64,000 bases of DNA from Pseudomonas sp. P7548 (GCF_013386585.1 NZ_JACARO010000077.1:1-64000); one strand, 5' to 3'; counted from the stretch's first letter, positions 26,894 to 35,967 are shown. The notes: generated from the sequence alone by a model not told the origin. Numbers and translations: made by a program.

Positions 26894-27865
26894 TTACAAC
26901 CACCCCGACCGCTTGAAACTGGCCCACAAGCCCGTGCAGCCCACCGCAATAAACCCGAGCACCGCAAAATAGCCGTAGTGCCATTGCAGCTCGGGCATGT
27001 TCTGGAAATTCATCCCATAAATCCCCGCCACTGCCGTGGGGAACGCCAGGATCGCCGCCCACGCGGCGAACTTGCGCTGCACCACGCTCTGGCGCGAAGC
27101 CTCCAGCAGCACACCGATCTCGATGGTCTGGCTGGCGATGTCACGCAGGGTGGTGAGGTCTTCCATCTGGCGTGTCACGTGGATCTGCACGTCACGGAAG
27201 TACGGGCGCATGTTCTTGTCGATGAACGGGAAGCTCAGCTTCTGCAGCTCCTGGCTGATCTCCACCATCGGCGCCACATAACGCTTGAGCCGCAACACGT
27301 CGCGGCGCAGACCGTGGAGGTTCTGGATATCGTTTTCGTTGAGCGAATTGCACAGCACGTTGCGCTCCAGCTCGTCGATCTCGGCGTGGATCGCCTCGCT
27401 CACCGGCTGGTAGTTTTCGGTGACGAAATCCAGCAGGGCATACAGCACGAAATCTTCCCCATGTTCCAGCAGCAGCGGCCGCGCCTCACACCGCTGGCGC
27501 ACATAGCCGTAGGACGCCGAATGGCCGTTACGCGCGGTGATGATGTAGCCGTTGCCGGCAAAGATATGGGTTTCGATAAACACCAGCTTGCCGTTCTCGC
27601 GCACCGGTGAGTAAGTGACGATGAACAGCGCATCGCCGAAGGTTTCCAGCTTCGGCCGGCTGTGTTTTTCCAGGGCGTCTTCGATGGCCAGTTCATGCAG
27701 GTTGAACTGGCGTTGCAGGTTGGCCAGCTCCTGGGCGTTGGGTTCTTCCAGGCCGATCCACACAAAGTGGTCGGGTTTGGCGGCCCAGGCCGCGCCTTCG
27801 TCCAGGGTGATATCAGTGACTTTCTTACCGGCGCTGTAGACGGCGGCCGCAACAACTCTACCCAT
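26894..27865 (-). CDS. corA: CorA-family magnesium/cobalt transporter
   Basis: This 323-residue protein has a large cytoplasmic N-terminal domain and two C-terminal membrane helices; the first ends in the YGMN selectivity motif (IYGMNFQNMPE, near residue 287). CorA forms pentameric divalent-cation channels in the inner membrane. The related ZntB family also has GMN, so zinc efflux cannot be excluded. ATG at 27865 is the only good start. Confidence 0.87.
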   Translation of the reverse strand: MGRVVAAAVYSAGKKVTDITLDEGAAWAAKPDHFVWIGLEEPNAQELANLQRQFNLHELAIEDALEKHSRPKLETFGDALFIVTYSPVRENGKLVFIETHIFAGNGYIITARNGHSASYGYVRQRCEARPLLLEHGEDFVLYALLDFVTENYQPVSEAIHAEIDELERNVLCNSLNENDIQNLHGLRRDVLRLKRYVAPMVEISQELQKLSFPFIDKNMRPYFRDVQIHVTRQMEDLTTLRDIASQTIEIGVLLEASRQSVVQRKFAAWAAILAFPTAVAGIYGMNFQNMPELQWHYGYFAVLGFIAVGCTGLWASFKRSGWL

Positions 27866-27954
27866 GGTGCAGATCGCTTCTTATTAGGAGGACAGGTGTC
27901 TGGCAGCTTAGCCCGAAGCGAGTTCAATTGTTACGGCTCGTGTTGCCGGTTTCC

Positions 27955-27977
27955 GTAGTGAGCGAGCTTGCTCGCGC
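27955..27977. repeat. Solo REP-like element of a different type
   Basis: GTAGTGAGCGAGCTTGCTCGCGC contains the short palindrome GCGAGC-TT-GCTCGC and resembles another Pseudomonas REP family. There is no inverted partner. Confidence 0.5.
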
Positions 27978-28001
27978 CGGCCCACTGACCGCCCTCCAAT
28001 C

Positions 28002-28745
28002 TCAAGCAACCCGCGCTTCACAACTCCCCCGCGCAACACTCGCATCCATCTGCGCAATGCATTCCGCCATCTGCGCCTGACACGCCTGCAGCAGAGCGGG
28101 AATGTCATCCGACGTCATCCCGGTAGTAGGAATCGGCGGCAAAGAACGTATGAGCACATCACCACTGTTCCAGCGATTGAGCCGCATATGGTTCACATAG
28201 TTGCTGACGCACACCTGCACGATGGGCACACCGGCCGCAATCGCCATATGAAACGCACCTTTCTTGAACGGCAGCAGGCCCTTGCCCAGGTTGCGCGTGC
28301 CTTCGGCAAACACCCAGATCGAGGTGTCTTCATGCTGCAAGGTGTGAGTGGTGGTGAGCATCGCGCGGCGCGCCTTGTGCGCGTTGCCGCGGTCGATCAA
28401 CACATTGCCCGCCAGCCAGAACAATTGGCCGAACAGCGGCACCCACTTAAGGCTTTTCTTGGCAATGCACACCGTGCGGTGAGGCACCACGGTGCCGAAC
28501 ACAAACAGGTCGTAGTTGGACTGATGGTTGGCGATGACGACACACGTGCCCGGCTTGTTGCGCAGCGAATCCACATCGGCCTTCACGTTCAGCCCCAGGA
28601 TCCACATGGCCGGCAACGCGTACAGGCGTGCACACAGGCGGCTGTTATCCGGGTTGAACGGCCGGCACACGCCCAGCAGCACGCCCAACACGCCGGCCAG
28701 CATAAAGTGCAGGCCCATCAACAACATACGTAACAGAAAAAGCAT
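28002..28745 (-). CDS. 1-acyl-glycerol-3-phosphate acyltransferase-like protein
   Basis: From ATG 28745 the protein has 247 residues. It has a membrane-inserted N-terminus (LLRMLLMGLHFMLAGVLGVL), the acyltransferase block I NHQSNYD (HX4D) near residue 74, block III FAEGTRN near 145, and block IV VPIVQVCV. This is the PlsC family, which adds the second acyl chain during phospholipid synthesis. A TTG at 28805 would extend it by 20 residues with no evident ribosome site. It is a probable paralogue rather than the only PlsC. Confidence 0.87.
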   Translation of the reverse strand: MLFLLRMLLMGLHFMLAGVLGVLLGVCRPFNPDNSRLCARLYALPAMWILGLNVKADVDSLRNKPGTCVVIANHQSNYDLFVFGTVVPHRTVCIAKKSLKWVPLFGQLFWLAGNVLIDRGNAHKARRAMLTTTHTLQHEDTSIWVFAEGTRNLGKGLLPFKKGAFHMAIAAGVPIVQVCVSNYVNHMRLNRWNSGDVLIRSLPPIPTTGMTSDDIPALLQACQAQMAECIAQMDASVARGSCEARVA

Positions 28746-28911
28746 CGACACGGCCCATCGGGACAAAAGGTGGCGCAGTGTACGGATGTGCACTGTATTC
28801 GGCAATTGCCCCTACAGACGTAGGAGATAGGCGATGTTTGAGCACATGTTTCAACATATGCCGATATGGCCCGGCTAGAGCGGCTAAGGAAGGATCAGGT
28901 TTATTTGTAAG

Positions 28912-28939
28912 AAAAAGCCCGACGCAGGGTCGGGCTTTT
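28912..28939 (-). terminator. Rho-independent terminator of the crotonase gene
   Basis: On the minus strand GCCCGAC/GTCGGGC is followed by five U. Weaker T-rich sequence on the other side could allow bidirectional use. Confidence 0.85.
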
Positions 28940-28959
28940 GCTGTGATAGCAGTAGGGGC

Positions 28960-29652
28960 TTAGCTCAGGATGTGGCCCTGGTCCTGAATGATCGCGTCAT
29001 CCAGTGCGTCCAACAGCGCTTTGCGCACCTTCAGCTTGGTGTGCTTGTGGGCGTTCATGTTGATCTTCTTCAACTGGCGCGCCGCTTCCAGGGCGGCGGC
29101 GTGCAGCTCCTCGGGTGCGACCACCTTGTCGAGGAAGCCGGCGCCCACGGCGCCTTGCGGGTCAAACATCTCGGCATTGATCACCGAGCGCTGGAACGCC
29201 GCCTTGCTCAGGCGATCCCGCGCCAGCTCGATCCCGGCGTAGTGCATGGTCATGCCGATCGCCACTTCATTCAGACCAATGCTGAACGGGCCTTCCACAC
29301 CGATCCGATAATCCGCCGACAACAGCAGGAACGCACCCTTTGCCACCGCATGCCCAGGGCACGCCACGATCACCGGGAACGGGTGCGACAACAAGCGACG
29401 TGCCAGCGTCGAGCCGGAGGTCACCAGGCCGATGGCCTCTTTAGGGCCGGCGGTCATCACTTTCAAATCATACCCACCGGACAGAATGCCCGGCGTGCCG
29501 GTGATCACCACCACCGCGCGGTCTTTCTCCGCCTGGTCCAGCGCTTCATTAAACGCACTGACCACCGCCGGAGAGATGGCATTCACCTTGCCGTTGCTCA
29601 AGGTCAGGGTCGCGATACCGTCTTCGAGGTGGTAAGCAATCAACTCACTCAT
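28960..29652 (-). CDS. Crotonase/enoyl-CoA hydratase-family protein
   Basis: From ATG 29652 the product has 230 residues (MSELIAYHLEDGIATLTL). Crotonase features are PGILSGGYDLKVM and ACPGHAVAKGAFLLLSADYRIG, the two oxyanion-hole segments. The usual catalytic glutamates are not both obvious, so hydratase activity is uncertain and a role as isomerase or hydrolase is possible. It is monocistronic with its own terminator. Confidence 0.85.
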   Translation of the reverse strand: MSELIAYHLEDGIATLTLSNGKVNAISPAVVSAFNEALDQAEKDRAVVVITGTPGILSGGYDLKVMTAGPKEAIGLVTSGSTLARRLLSHPFPVIVACPGHAVAKGAFLLLSADYRIGVEGPFSIGLNEVAIGMTMHYAGIELARDRLSKAAFQRSVINAEMFDPQGAVGAGFLDKVVAPEELHAAALEAARQLKKINMNAHKHTKLKVRKALLDALDDAIIQDQGHILS

Positions 29653-29906
29653 GACGCGGTTCCTTGTAGGACTTGTTATAGAGACATAGGCGCAGACGTT
29701 ACCCACCACGCCTGCCCGGGTAAAGCGCCGTGACTGACTACCCAGTCAGACTTTTCCCGCCTGCCTACTGCCAGACAGCCTAGGGCAGGGCCCAACAGCC
29801 GCCCCAGACGCGTGCCGCACAAGCCTGAGAATGGCAGAATCACCGCCCCTTGCCGGGCGTACGCTGGCATAACCTGCTAACCGCATGAAAATTCTGAAAA
29901 AAACCT
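29653..29906. other. Intergenic region before tRNA-Ser
   Basis: No coding frame with support was seen between the crotonase start and the tRNA promoter. The segment contains CAGTCACGGC/ACTGACT-like short repeats but no clear terminator or operator. Confidence 0.5.
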
Positions 29907-29935
29907 TTGCCATCAGAAAGGCTTTCGACTACATT
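29907..29935 (+). promoter_or_regulatory. Sigma-70 promoter of tRNA-Ser
   Basis: TTGCCA (29907-29912), a 17-base spacer and TACATT (29930-29935) are followed by the GC-rich discriminator AGCGCGCC. That is typical of stable-RNA promoters under stringent control. The predicted start is about 30 bases before the mature tRNA. Confidence 0.65.
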
Positions 29936-29973
29936 AGCGCGCCTCGACAGACTGAACTGGTTTGACGAGATAC

Positions 29974-30063
29974 GGTGAAGTGTCCGAGTGGCTTAAGGAG
30001 CACGCCTGGAAAGTGTGTATACAAGAAATTGTATCGAGAGTTCGAATCTCTCCTTCACCGCCA
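29974..30063 (+). tRNA. tRNA-Ser (anticodon GGA)
   Basis: This is a 90-base class II tRNA. The acceptor stem GGTGAAG pairs with CTTCACC, the anticodon stem CACGC pairs with GTGTG around loop CTGGAAA (anticodon GGA), a long variable arm follows, the T loop is TTCGAAT and CCA is encoded. It reads UCC and UCU. Its last bases are intact, with no attached integrase or duplicated 3' end nearby. Confidence 0.97.
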
Positions 30064-30080
30064 CATTCTACAAACACAAA

Positions 30081-30113
30081 CCCCCGATTTTCCTAGAGAA
30101 GATCGGGGGTTTG
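30081..30113 (+). terminator. Terminator after tRNA-Ser
   Basis: The stem CCCCCGAT/ATCGGGGG with a 13-base loop is followed by TTTGTGG. The T tract is short. Confidence 0.6.
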
Positions 30114-30172
30114 TGGTTTCTGGCGTCCAGAAAAACTCCCCCCATATCAACGCCATTCCCCTTCTCCAGCAG

Positions 30173-30550
30173 TCACCGACTCCTGGAAATCACCCCCACC
30201 ATATACTCATTCAAATCCCGAAAATCCCTAACCGTCCACGCGAACGGCGCCACCTTCACCCCATTCTCCCGCAACGTCCTCGGAATCAAGTCCCCGTTGG
30301 GACGAAGTATCACCGACGAAACAATAACCCCCGGGTAGTCATTCAGCCGCTTTTTGAACGCAGGCGTCGTCAGGTTTGGCGTCGGCGGGTTGCTCTTGTT
30401 GGCCAGTGGCCCTGTGCCCTTGATATCGGCGCCGTGGCACATGGCGCAGCGCTGCAGGTAGATCGTCTTGCCATTCAGGTTGTCTGCAAAGGACAGTGAC
30501 AGTTGGGCCAGTGACATAAGCCCCAGCGAAGCGGCGAACAGTATTTTCAT
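30173..30550 (-). CDS. Small exported c-type cytochrome
   Basis: From ATG 30550 the 125-residue protein has a signal peptide (MKILFAASLGLMSLAQLSLSFA) and one haem-binding site, CAMCH, at about residues 37-41, with GADIKGTGPLANKSNPPTPNLT behind it. The distal ligand is not clear; the only later Met is in EYMVGVISRSR near the C-terminus. It lies 49 bases behind the EamA transporter on the same strand. It is probably a periplasmic electron carrier. Confidence 0.82.
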   Translation of the reverse strand: MKILFAASLGLMSLAQLSLSFADNLNGKTIYLQRCAMCHGADIKGTGPLANKSNPPTPNLTTPAFKKRLNDYPGVIVSSVILRPNGDLIPRTLRENGVKVAPFAWTVRDFRDLNEYMVGVISRSR

Positions 30551-30599
30551 TGTTATAGGGTCGTGTGAATAAGCCGAAGTTGAATCGAGAAAAAGCGCC

Positions 30600-31640
30600 T
30601 CAATGCCGATGCCGATGATGCACATCCGGAAAGTGTGCATGACTGTGCCGCAACGGGCTGTGCACGTGCACATGGCTATGGGGCTGCGCCGGGTCCCACT
30701 CGAACGTGTGTTCGTGCTGATGATGTTCGTCGTGCACATGCCGATGGCCATGTTCCGTGGCGTCGTGTTGGTGTTCATGGGCATGTCGCTCGGTCAGGTG
30801 CAGCCACACCCCCACGGCCATCAGCGCCGATGCAATCCAGAACGCCACGGAAACCGACTCGCCCAGCACAAATAAGGCAACCGCAGCGCCGAGAAAAGGG
30901 GCGGTGGAGAAGTAGGCGCCGGTGCGCGCGCTGCCGAGCCCGCGCAGGGCCAGTACGAACATGACCAGGCTGATGCCGTACCCCAGGAAACCCACCAGCA
31001 GAAGGGGCAGCAGTTGCGCCGTCGCGGGTGTTTGCGCGCCGAGGTAGAGCGCCAGGCCGGTGTTCACCAACCCTGCGATCAAGCCTTTGGCGCCGGCAAT
31101 AAACAGCGCGTCAGACGCCGAGACCTTGCGCGTCAGGTTGTTATCGATGCCCCAGCACAGGCAGGCCAGGGCCACGGCAAACGGGCCGGTCCAGTCACGG
31201 CTGTTGCCGCCGCCGTCGGACCAGGACAGCACCACGCCCCCCAATACGATGGCGAGCATGCCGAGCACGATGCGGCGGTCGGCGTTTTCCTTGAAGACCA
31301 GCCAGGCGATGACGGCGGTGAGTACCGATTCGAGGTTGAGCATCAGCGAGGCGGTGGTGCCTGCGGTGCGAGTGAGGCCGACCATCAGCGCGACGGGCCC
31401 GAGGATGCCGCCGAAGGCGATGGCGCCGAGTAGCCAGGGCCATTCGGAGGGCGTCAGCCCGGTGGGTTTCCAGCCGCGATCCCGTAGGAGTCGTATGCCG
31501 GTGAGCCCGATGCCGCTGCCGAGATAGAGCAGGCCGGCCAACAGTATGGGAGAGAGGCCCAGGCCAAGGCTTTTGGCCAGTGGGGTGCTGGCGCCGAACA
31601 GGGCGGCGGCTGCGAGGGCGTAAACGATGCTGAGGTTCAT
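30600..31640 (-). CDS. EamA/DMT-family transporter with histidine-rich tail
   Basis: The first about 280 of 346 residues form ten membrane segments in two EamA repeats (ALFGASTPLAKSLG and ACLCWGIDNNLTRKVSASD). The last 66 residues contain 24 histidines (HAHEHQHD, HGHRHVHDEHHQHEH, HSHVHVHSP, HSHAHF, HHRHRH). Such tails bind Zn, Ni or Co in metal transporters and chaperones, so a metal-linked export role is suggested. The substrate of EamA proteins cannot be told from sequence. Confidence 0.88.
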   Translation of the reverse strand: MNLSIVYALAAAALFGASTPLAKSLGLGLSPILLAGLLYLGSGIGLTGIRLLRDRGWKPTGLTPSEWPWLLGAIAFGGILGPVALMVGLTRTAGTTASLMLNLESVLTAVIAWLVFKENADRRIVLGMLAIVLGGVVLSWSDGGGNSRDWTGPFAVALACLCWGIDNNLTRKVSASDALFIAGAKGLIAGLVNTGLALYLGAQTPATAQLLPLLLVGFLGYGISLVMFVLALRGLGSARTGAYFSTAPFLGAAVALFVLGESVSVAFWIASALMAVGVWLHLTERHAHEHQHDATEHGHRHVHDEHHQHEHTFEWDPAQPHSHVHVHSPLRHSHAHFPDVHHRHRH

Positions 31641-31709
31641 GGGCCATCCTCGAAAGTCTTAGCCCATGATACGTCGCTGGCCGGGGTTAAAACCCAGGCG
31701 ACGGCCTAT

Positions 31710-32045
31710 TTATTGCGCGGTTTTCAGTTTGATCACATCACCGGAGATCTTGGTGGTGTAACCGCTGAGTACCCAGGCCCAGAACCAGTTTTCCTGCACT
31801 TGGGTGTTGATCAGCGCGTCGCCGCCCTTGGCCTTGATGGCGGCGTCTTGAGCGCGCACGAAACGGCTGTTCTGGCCGATCGGGATGATGCCGAACAGCA
31901 TGATGCCGGTGGCGCTTGCTTCACTGTGGCCCAGAACGGTGTATTGGTTGCTGTCGTACTGCGGGGACTTGATGGCGGTGCCGGTGCAGCCAGCGAGGGT
32001 AAAAGAGAGAACGGCGGCTGCAGCGACTTTACGGATGTACTTCAC
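31710..32045 (-). CDS. Lipoprotein of unknown function
   Basis: GTG at 32045 is preferred because GGAG stands six bases before it; the ATG at 32057 has no ribosome site and contains that GGAG. The 111-residue product starts MKYIRKVAAAAVLSFTLAGC, a lipoprotein signal with lipobox LAGC, then GTAIKSPQYDSNQYTVLGHSE. A glycine-rich hydrophobic patch follows (ATGIMLFGIIPIGQ). I do not recognise the domain with confidence; a TRL-like envelope protein is one possibility. Confidence 0.72.
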   Translation of the reverse strand: MKYIRKVAAAAVLSFTLAGCTGTAIKSPQYDSNQYTVLGHSEASATGIMLFGIIPIGQNSRFVRAQDAAIKAKGGDALINTQVQENWFWAWVLSGYTTKISGDVIKLKTAQ

Positions 32046-32146
32046 GGGTAACTCCATGGGCAAAAAATCGAGATCCAATTCTCGAAAGCGCGCCACTTTA
32101 ATCGCCACAGTGGCAGATTGGAATCATTGCCCCGAAAGTTTCATCT

Positions 32147-32500
32147 TCACGCCTTCACGTACACCCAGGCCGTCAGCCCCGACGCCAAGGGCACGGCCAC
32201 GCGCTTGTAGTCCGACACTTCATAGGCATCCGCTGCCGACAATTCCTCGGCAGTGATCTGAAACACCGTGCCTTCGACACTGGCGCCTTGCTCGTTGGTG
32301 GGTGCCACGATGGGGTGATGGGTCTTGCCGCTGGTGGCCAACACGGCAGGGTCGGTGATTTCTACCCAGCTTTGTGAGTAGCCCAGCATCGCGTCCTGCT
32401 GCCCGGCCAGTTCGCGCCCGAAGTTGGCGAGCTGGACGGCCTTGTCTTGCAAGGTACCGTAGGAAAACAGCAGTTCGGGGTAGGCGGTGGAGTGTTCCAT
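32147..32500 (-). CDS. Gamma-glutamylcyclotransferase-like protein (AIG2 type)
   Basis: The 117-residue protein has the LFSYGTLQ substrate-loop motif at residues 11-18 and ADAYEVSDYKRVAV, matching the GGCT/AIG2 fold; the acidic residue in AADAYEV may be the catalytic one. The family cleaves gamma-glutamyl amino acids or similar amines to 5-oxoproline. It begins nine bases behind the M24 gene and is probably cotranscribed with it. Confidence 0.82.
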   Translation of the reverse strand: MEHSTAYPELLFSYGTLQDKAVQLANFGRELAGQQDAMLGYSQSWVEITDPAVLATSGKTHHPIVAPTNEQGASVEGTVFQITAEELSAADAYEVSDYKRVAVPLASGLTAWVYVKA

Positions 32501-32509
32501 TTCTATTCC

Positions 32510-33169
32510 TTAAGCGAGGAGGTCTTCGTAAAAAGCGCCGTAAGGCTTGCTCGGGTGGGCGATCTGGATTTCCAGGATCCACAGGCCGGCATTGGGGTAG
32601 TGCTCGAAATCACCGAGGTCGCCGCCACGGTGGATCGCATGGGGAAAATCGCTGACGCGATGGCCCTTGATGTCCAGGTTCAGTTGCCAACCCATGGCCT
32701 GGGCTTGCTCTTCGGCGTAACGGTAGAGTTCCAGGCCAACCACCTGCTGGTTTTTCCAGCGCGATTGCACGCGGTCGAACAGGGTCTTGGCGGCGCTGGC
32801 GCAGGCGATCATTTCCGGGTCGGTGCCGGTGGTGAAAGTGGCGCCGGCATCGCCTTCGTGGCCTTGCCATACGGCGCCCATGTCGATGAAGAAGATATCG
32901 TTGTCGCCCAGCACCGGGTCGCTTTCGGAGCGCTGGTTGAAAGCCTTGAGGGTATTGGCGCCGAAGCGCACCAGCAGCGGGTGCCAGATGCGCTGCATGT
33001 CGAGCTCGGCGAGCACGTGCTTGCCCAGTTCGCGGGCTTCGGACTCAAGCATGCCCGGGCGGATGCGTTGGGCGAGGTGGTCGATGGCTTTCCAGGTCAT
33101 GGCCTGGGCGAAGCGCATGGAGTCGATACTGTAGGCGGCGCCCACGGCTTCTTTGGGGTGTGCAGTCAC
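32510..33169 (-). CDS. M24-family metallopeptidase-like protein
   Basis: GTG at 33169 is chosen because AGGAA lies six bases before it, giving 219 residues. The pita-bread fold is visible: FIDMGAVWQGHEGDAGATFTTG holds the metal-binding aspartates, and HRVSDFPHAIHRGG and LEIQIAHP follow. Several metal ligands of classic aminopeptidases are altered in the C-terminal half, so activity as a peptidase is uncertain. It pairs with the GGCT-like gene. Confidence 0.78.
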   Translation of the reverse strand: MTAHPKEAVGAAYSIDSMRFAQAMTWKAIDHLAQRIRPGMLESEARELGKHVLAELDMQRIWHPLLVRFGANTLKAFNQRSESDPVLGDNDIFFIDMGAVWQGHEGDAGATFTTGTDPEMIACASAAKTLFDRVQSRWKNQQVVGLELYRYAEEQAQAMGWQLNLDIKGHRVSDFPHAIHRGGDLGDFEHYPNAGLWILEIQIAHPSKPYGAFYEDLLA

Positions 33170-33263
33170 CGATGGTTCCTCGCGTTGGGCTGGGCTTTTC
33201 GTTATTCCTTTTACTATATAGCGATGTAAGAAAGAGCCCAACTCCTGAACGCTGAAACACACC

Positions 33264-33353
33264 TGTAGGAGCCGGCTTGCCGACGATTAGGGTAGGTCAG
33301 GCAACCTCCCTGTCTGCTGTGCCGCCGCTATCGCCGGCAAGCCGGCTCCTACA
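33264..33353. repeat. REPIN, type C
   Basis: TGTAGGAGCCGGCTTGCC and its complement flank a 45-base loop; the left arm has a G-to-A change (CCGACGAT). Confidence 0.88.
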
Positions 33354-33383
33354 GGTTGGACGGGCAGGAGAACGTGGGTTGGT

Positions 33384-33962
33384 TTAGATGTGCAGCCAGG
33401 CCAGGCTGCCCAGGACGACGGCCACGCCGGCGGCGGTGTAGGACATCCGCTTCAACCACTCTCGTCTGGTCAGCAACGTAATCGCCGCCAGCGAAATCGC
33501 GATCTGGATCGCGGTCATCGCCTGGGCCCAGCGGTGATGCTGGTGCAGGGCCTCTTCGGACTTCTGGTCCCATTCCCTGGACGTGGCCTCCAATTTTTCA
33601 GCCTGTTTACGCACGTCTTCCTTCTGGCCCTTGTAACGCTCGATCTCATCCTTGTAGTGCGCTGCATCTACGCCCGGGATGTGGGTGGCGAGTTCTGCCA
33701 GGTTCTGCCGGCTGGATTTGGCCTGGTAGTAATTCCACTGGTTGGCGGCTTCGGTCTTGATGATCGCGGCGTTGTTCTTGTCCATCGCCGCTTCGCTTTC
33801 GGTGGAGCCGGCCTGGTAGCTGAGCATGGCGCCGAGGGTGGCCATCAGCGCGGTCATCACCGCAATGCGGCTGGCGAAATTGTCCCCTCGGCCGTGGGCA
33901 TGTTCGGTGGTGTGTTCGATGTGTTTTTCGTGGGGGCTGGGGACTTCGAAGGCTTCGGACAT
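33384..33962 (-). CDS. DUF4337 membrane protein
   Basis: The 192-residue protein has a His-rich N-terminus (HEKHIEHTTEHAHGR), a first membrane helix (RIAVMTALMATLGAMLSYQ), a long soluble helical part (NQWNYYQAKSSRQNLAELA) and two C-terminal helices ending LGSLAWLHI. This is the DUF4337 layout. The function is unknown. It is a single gene with a REPIN behind it. Confidence 0.85.
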   Translation of the reverse strand: MSEAFEVPSPHEKHIEHTTEHAHGRGDNFASRIAVMTALMATLGAMLSYQAGSTESEAAMDKNNAAIIKTEAANQWNYYQAKSSRQNLAELATHIPGVDAAHYKDEIERYKGQKEDVRKQAEKLEATSREWDQKSEEALHQHHRWAQAMTAIQIAISLAAITLLTRREWLKRMSYTAAGVAVVLGSLAWLHI

Positions 33963-34016
33963 GGGGGCGTCTACGAACGGATTGAGGGAGACTGATTCTT
34001 TACCAGTGAAGCTGTC

Positions 34017-34901
34017 TCAATCCTGTACGTAACGCTGCAAACCCTCCACCAGCGCATCGAACATCACCCGGCAGCGCGGGCTGTTGCGCAGGTCTTCGTG
34101 CATGGTCACCCAGGTGTCCAGCTTGATCGAGAACCCCTGCGTCAGCACCCGGCGCAGGCGCGGGTCGCGCTTGGCCAACAGCACCTGGCAGCCGCCGATA
34201 CCGGCACCGGCGCGGATCAGCGCCAGTTGCGCCAGGTCGCTGTCACTGCTCAAGGCAAAGGCGCTGCGTTCGAAGCCTTTGATCGCCAGGCTGCGGATAA
34301 AGGCGTTCTCCTGGTCGAAGCCAATCACCGAGTGATGGGCCAGGTCCTGCATCTGCTGGGGCGTGCCGTGTTGTTCCAGGTAGTCATCGCGGGCATGCAG
34401 GCCCACTTCGATCAGGCCCACGCGCCTTGCCAGCAATTGTTCCTGGCTCGGTCGGACCATGCGCACGGCGATGTCGGCTTCCAGTTGCAACAGGTCGCTG
34501 AGGCGATTGGTCAGGGTCAACTCGACCTTGAGGTGCGGGTGTTGTTGACGCAATTGGCTGAGGATCGGCGGCAATACCTCAACGCCGACCACTTCACTGG
34601 CCGACACCCGCACCACGCCGCGTACGTCGTCGCCCTGGGCCGAGGCCGCCCGTTCCAGGGCGGCGGCGGTGCGGGCCATGGTCTCGGCGTGGCCGCGCAG
34701 GGTGTGTGCCATCGCCGTCGGCAACAAGCCGGTGGGCGAGCGGGTGAACAGCACCACGCCCAGCGCCGACTCCAGCGCAGCAATGTGCCGGCCTACCGTG
34801 GGCTGCGTGATGCCGAGCAGCCGTGCGGCCCCCGACAACGATCCTTCCTGGAGCACGCCGAGGAAAGACCGGTAAAGCTCCCATCCAATATTCAGTGCCA
34901 T
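34017..34901 (-). CDS. LysR-family regulator
   Basis: The 294-residue protein has an N-terminal helix-turn-helix (GSLSGAARLLGITQPTVGRH, residues about 20-39) and a LysR substrate-binding domain. It is divergent from the NAD-dependent epimerase-like gene at 34999, which is the likely target. The coinducer is unknown. Confidence 0.88.
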   Translation of the reverse strand: MALNIGWELYRSFLGVLQEGSLSGAARLLGITQPTVGRHIAALESALGVVLFTRSPTGLLPTAMAHTLRGHAETMARTAAALERAASAQGDDVRGVVRVSASEVVGVEVLPPILSQLRQQHPHLKVELTLTNRLSDLLQLEADIAVRMVRPSQEQLLARRVGLIEVGLHARDDYLEQHGTPQQMQDLAHHSVIGFDQENAFIRSLAIKGFERSAFALSSDSDLAQLALIRAGAGIGGCQVLLAKRDPRLRRVLTQGFSIKLDTWVTMHEDLRNSPRCRVMFDALVEGLQRYVQD

Positions 34902-34998
34902 GCATAAATGTATAGCGACTGAGCGATCTTCGGCAATTTATCTATAACAGGGTCACGCACACACTGGCGCCAACAACACACAGAGGTGGGAGGCGGTA

Positions 34999-35967
34999 AT
35001 GAATAAAGTGCTGGTATTGGGCGCAACAGGCGGGATTGGCGGCGAAGTGGCGCGACAGTTGAACGCGGCAGGCTGGGAAGTGTGTGCATTGGCCCGGGAC
35101 GTGGACAAGGCACGCCGCCAGGATGCGACATTCACCTGGCACCAGGGCGATGCGCTGAACCGTGACGAGGTACTGGCGGCCGCCCGAGGGTGCGACGTGA
35201 TTGTTCACGCGGTGAACCCGCCGGGTTATCGCAACTGGGCGCAGTTGGTGCTGCCGATGATCGACAACACCATCGCCGCCGCCATCGCCGAAGGCGCAAC
35301 TATCGTGCTGCCCGGCACGGTCTACAACTACGGGCCGGATGCGTTTCCTGTGTTGCACGAAGACTCGCCCCAGCACCCGCAAACGCGCAAGGGCGCGATC
35401 CGTGTGCAATTGGAGCAACGCCTGGAGGAGGCTACCGGTCACGGCGCTCGCGTCTTGATCCTGCGCGCCGGGGACTTTTTTGGTGGTCGCGCCGCGAACA
35501 GCTGGTTTTCCCAGGGCCTGGTCAAGCCCGGCAAGCCGGTGCACACCATCAGCTACCCGGGCGCCCCGGGCCTGCTCCATCAATGGGCGTACCTGCCGGA
35601 CGTGGCGCGCACGGTAGTCGAGTTGCTGGCACGCCGTGCCAGCCTGGCAGCCTTCGCGCGTTTTCAGATGGCCGGGCATACCGACACCGACGGCACGCAG
35701 ATGACGCGGACCATCCAGCGCGTGGTGTTGCGCAGGACAGGCCAGCAACCTCGCGTGGGCAAGTTCCCCTGGTGGCTGCTGAAGCTGGCAGCGCCCTTTG
35801 TGGTGACTTTCCGCGAACTGCAGGAGATGCGTTACCTGTGGCGCACCCCGCTGCACATGGACAACACGCGCCTGATCGAGGTGCTCGGCAAAGAGTCGCA
35901 CACCCCGCTGGAGCAGGCGGTCGAGGCCACGTTGAGCGGCCTGGGCTGCTTGCCTAGGGCCGTCTGA
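34999..35967 (+). CDS. NAD-dependent epimerase/dehydratase-like protein
   Basis: The 322-residue protein has an N-terminal Rossmann motif, VLGATGGIGGEVARQL, and an extended-SDR/NmrA-like pattern; the tyrosine motif is at LPGTVYNYGPDAFP near residue 115, with KGAIRVQLEQRL following. GGGAGG precedes the ATG. It is divergent from a LysR gene. Its substrate is unknown; family members reduce or epimerise sugars or small carbonyls. Confidence 0.83.
   Translation: MNKVLVLGATGGIGGEVARQLNAAGWEVCALARDVDKARRQDATFTWHQGDALNRDEVLAAARGCDVIVHAVNPPGYRNWAQLVLPMIDNTIAAAIAEGATIVLPGTVYNYGPDAFPVLHEDSPQHPQTRKGAIRVQLEQRLEEATGHGARVLILRAGDFFGGRAANSWFSQGLVKPGKPVHTISYPGAPGLLHQWAYLPDVARTVVELLARRASLAAFARFQMAGHTDTDGTQMTRTIQRVVLRRTGQQPRVGKFPWWLLKLAAPFVVTFRELQEMRYLWRTPLHMDNTRLIEVLGKESHTPLEQAVEATLSGLGCLPRAV

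Noticed and set aside
29974-30600. Integration site at tRNA-Ser
   Set aside because: No integrase, no duplicated 3' end and ordinary genes follow.
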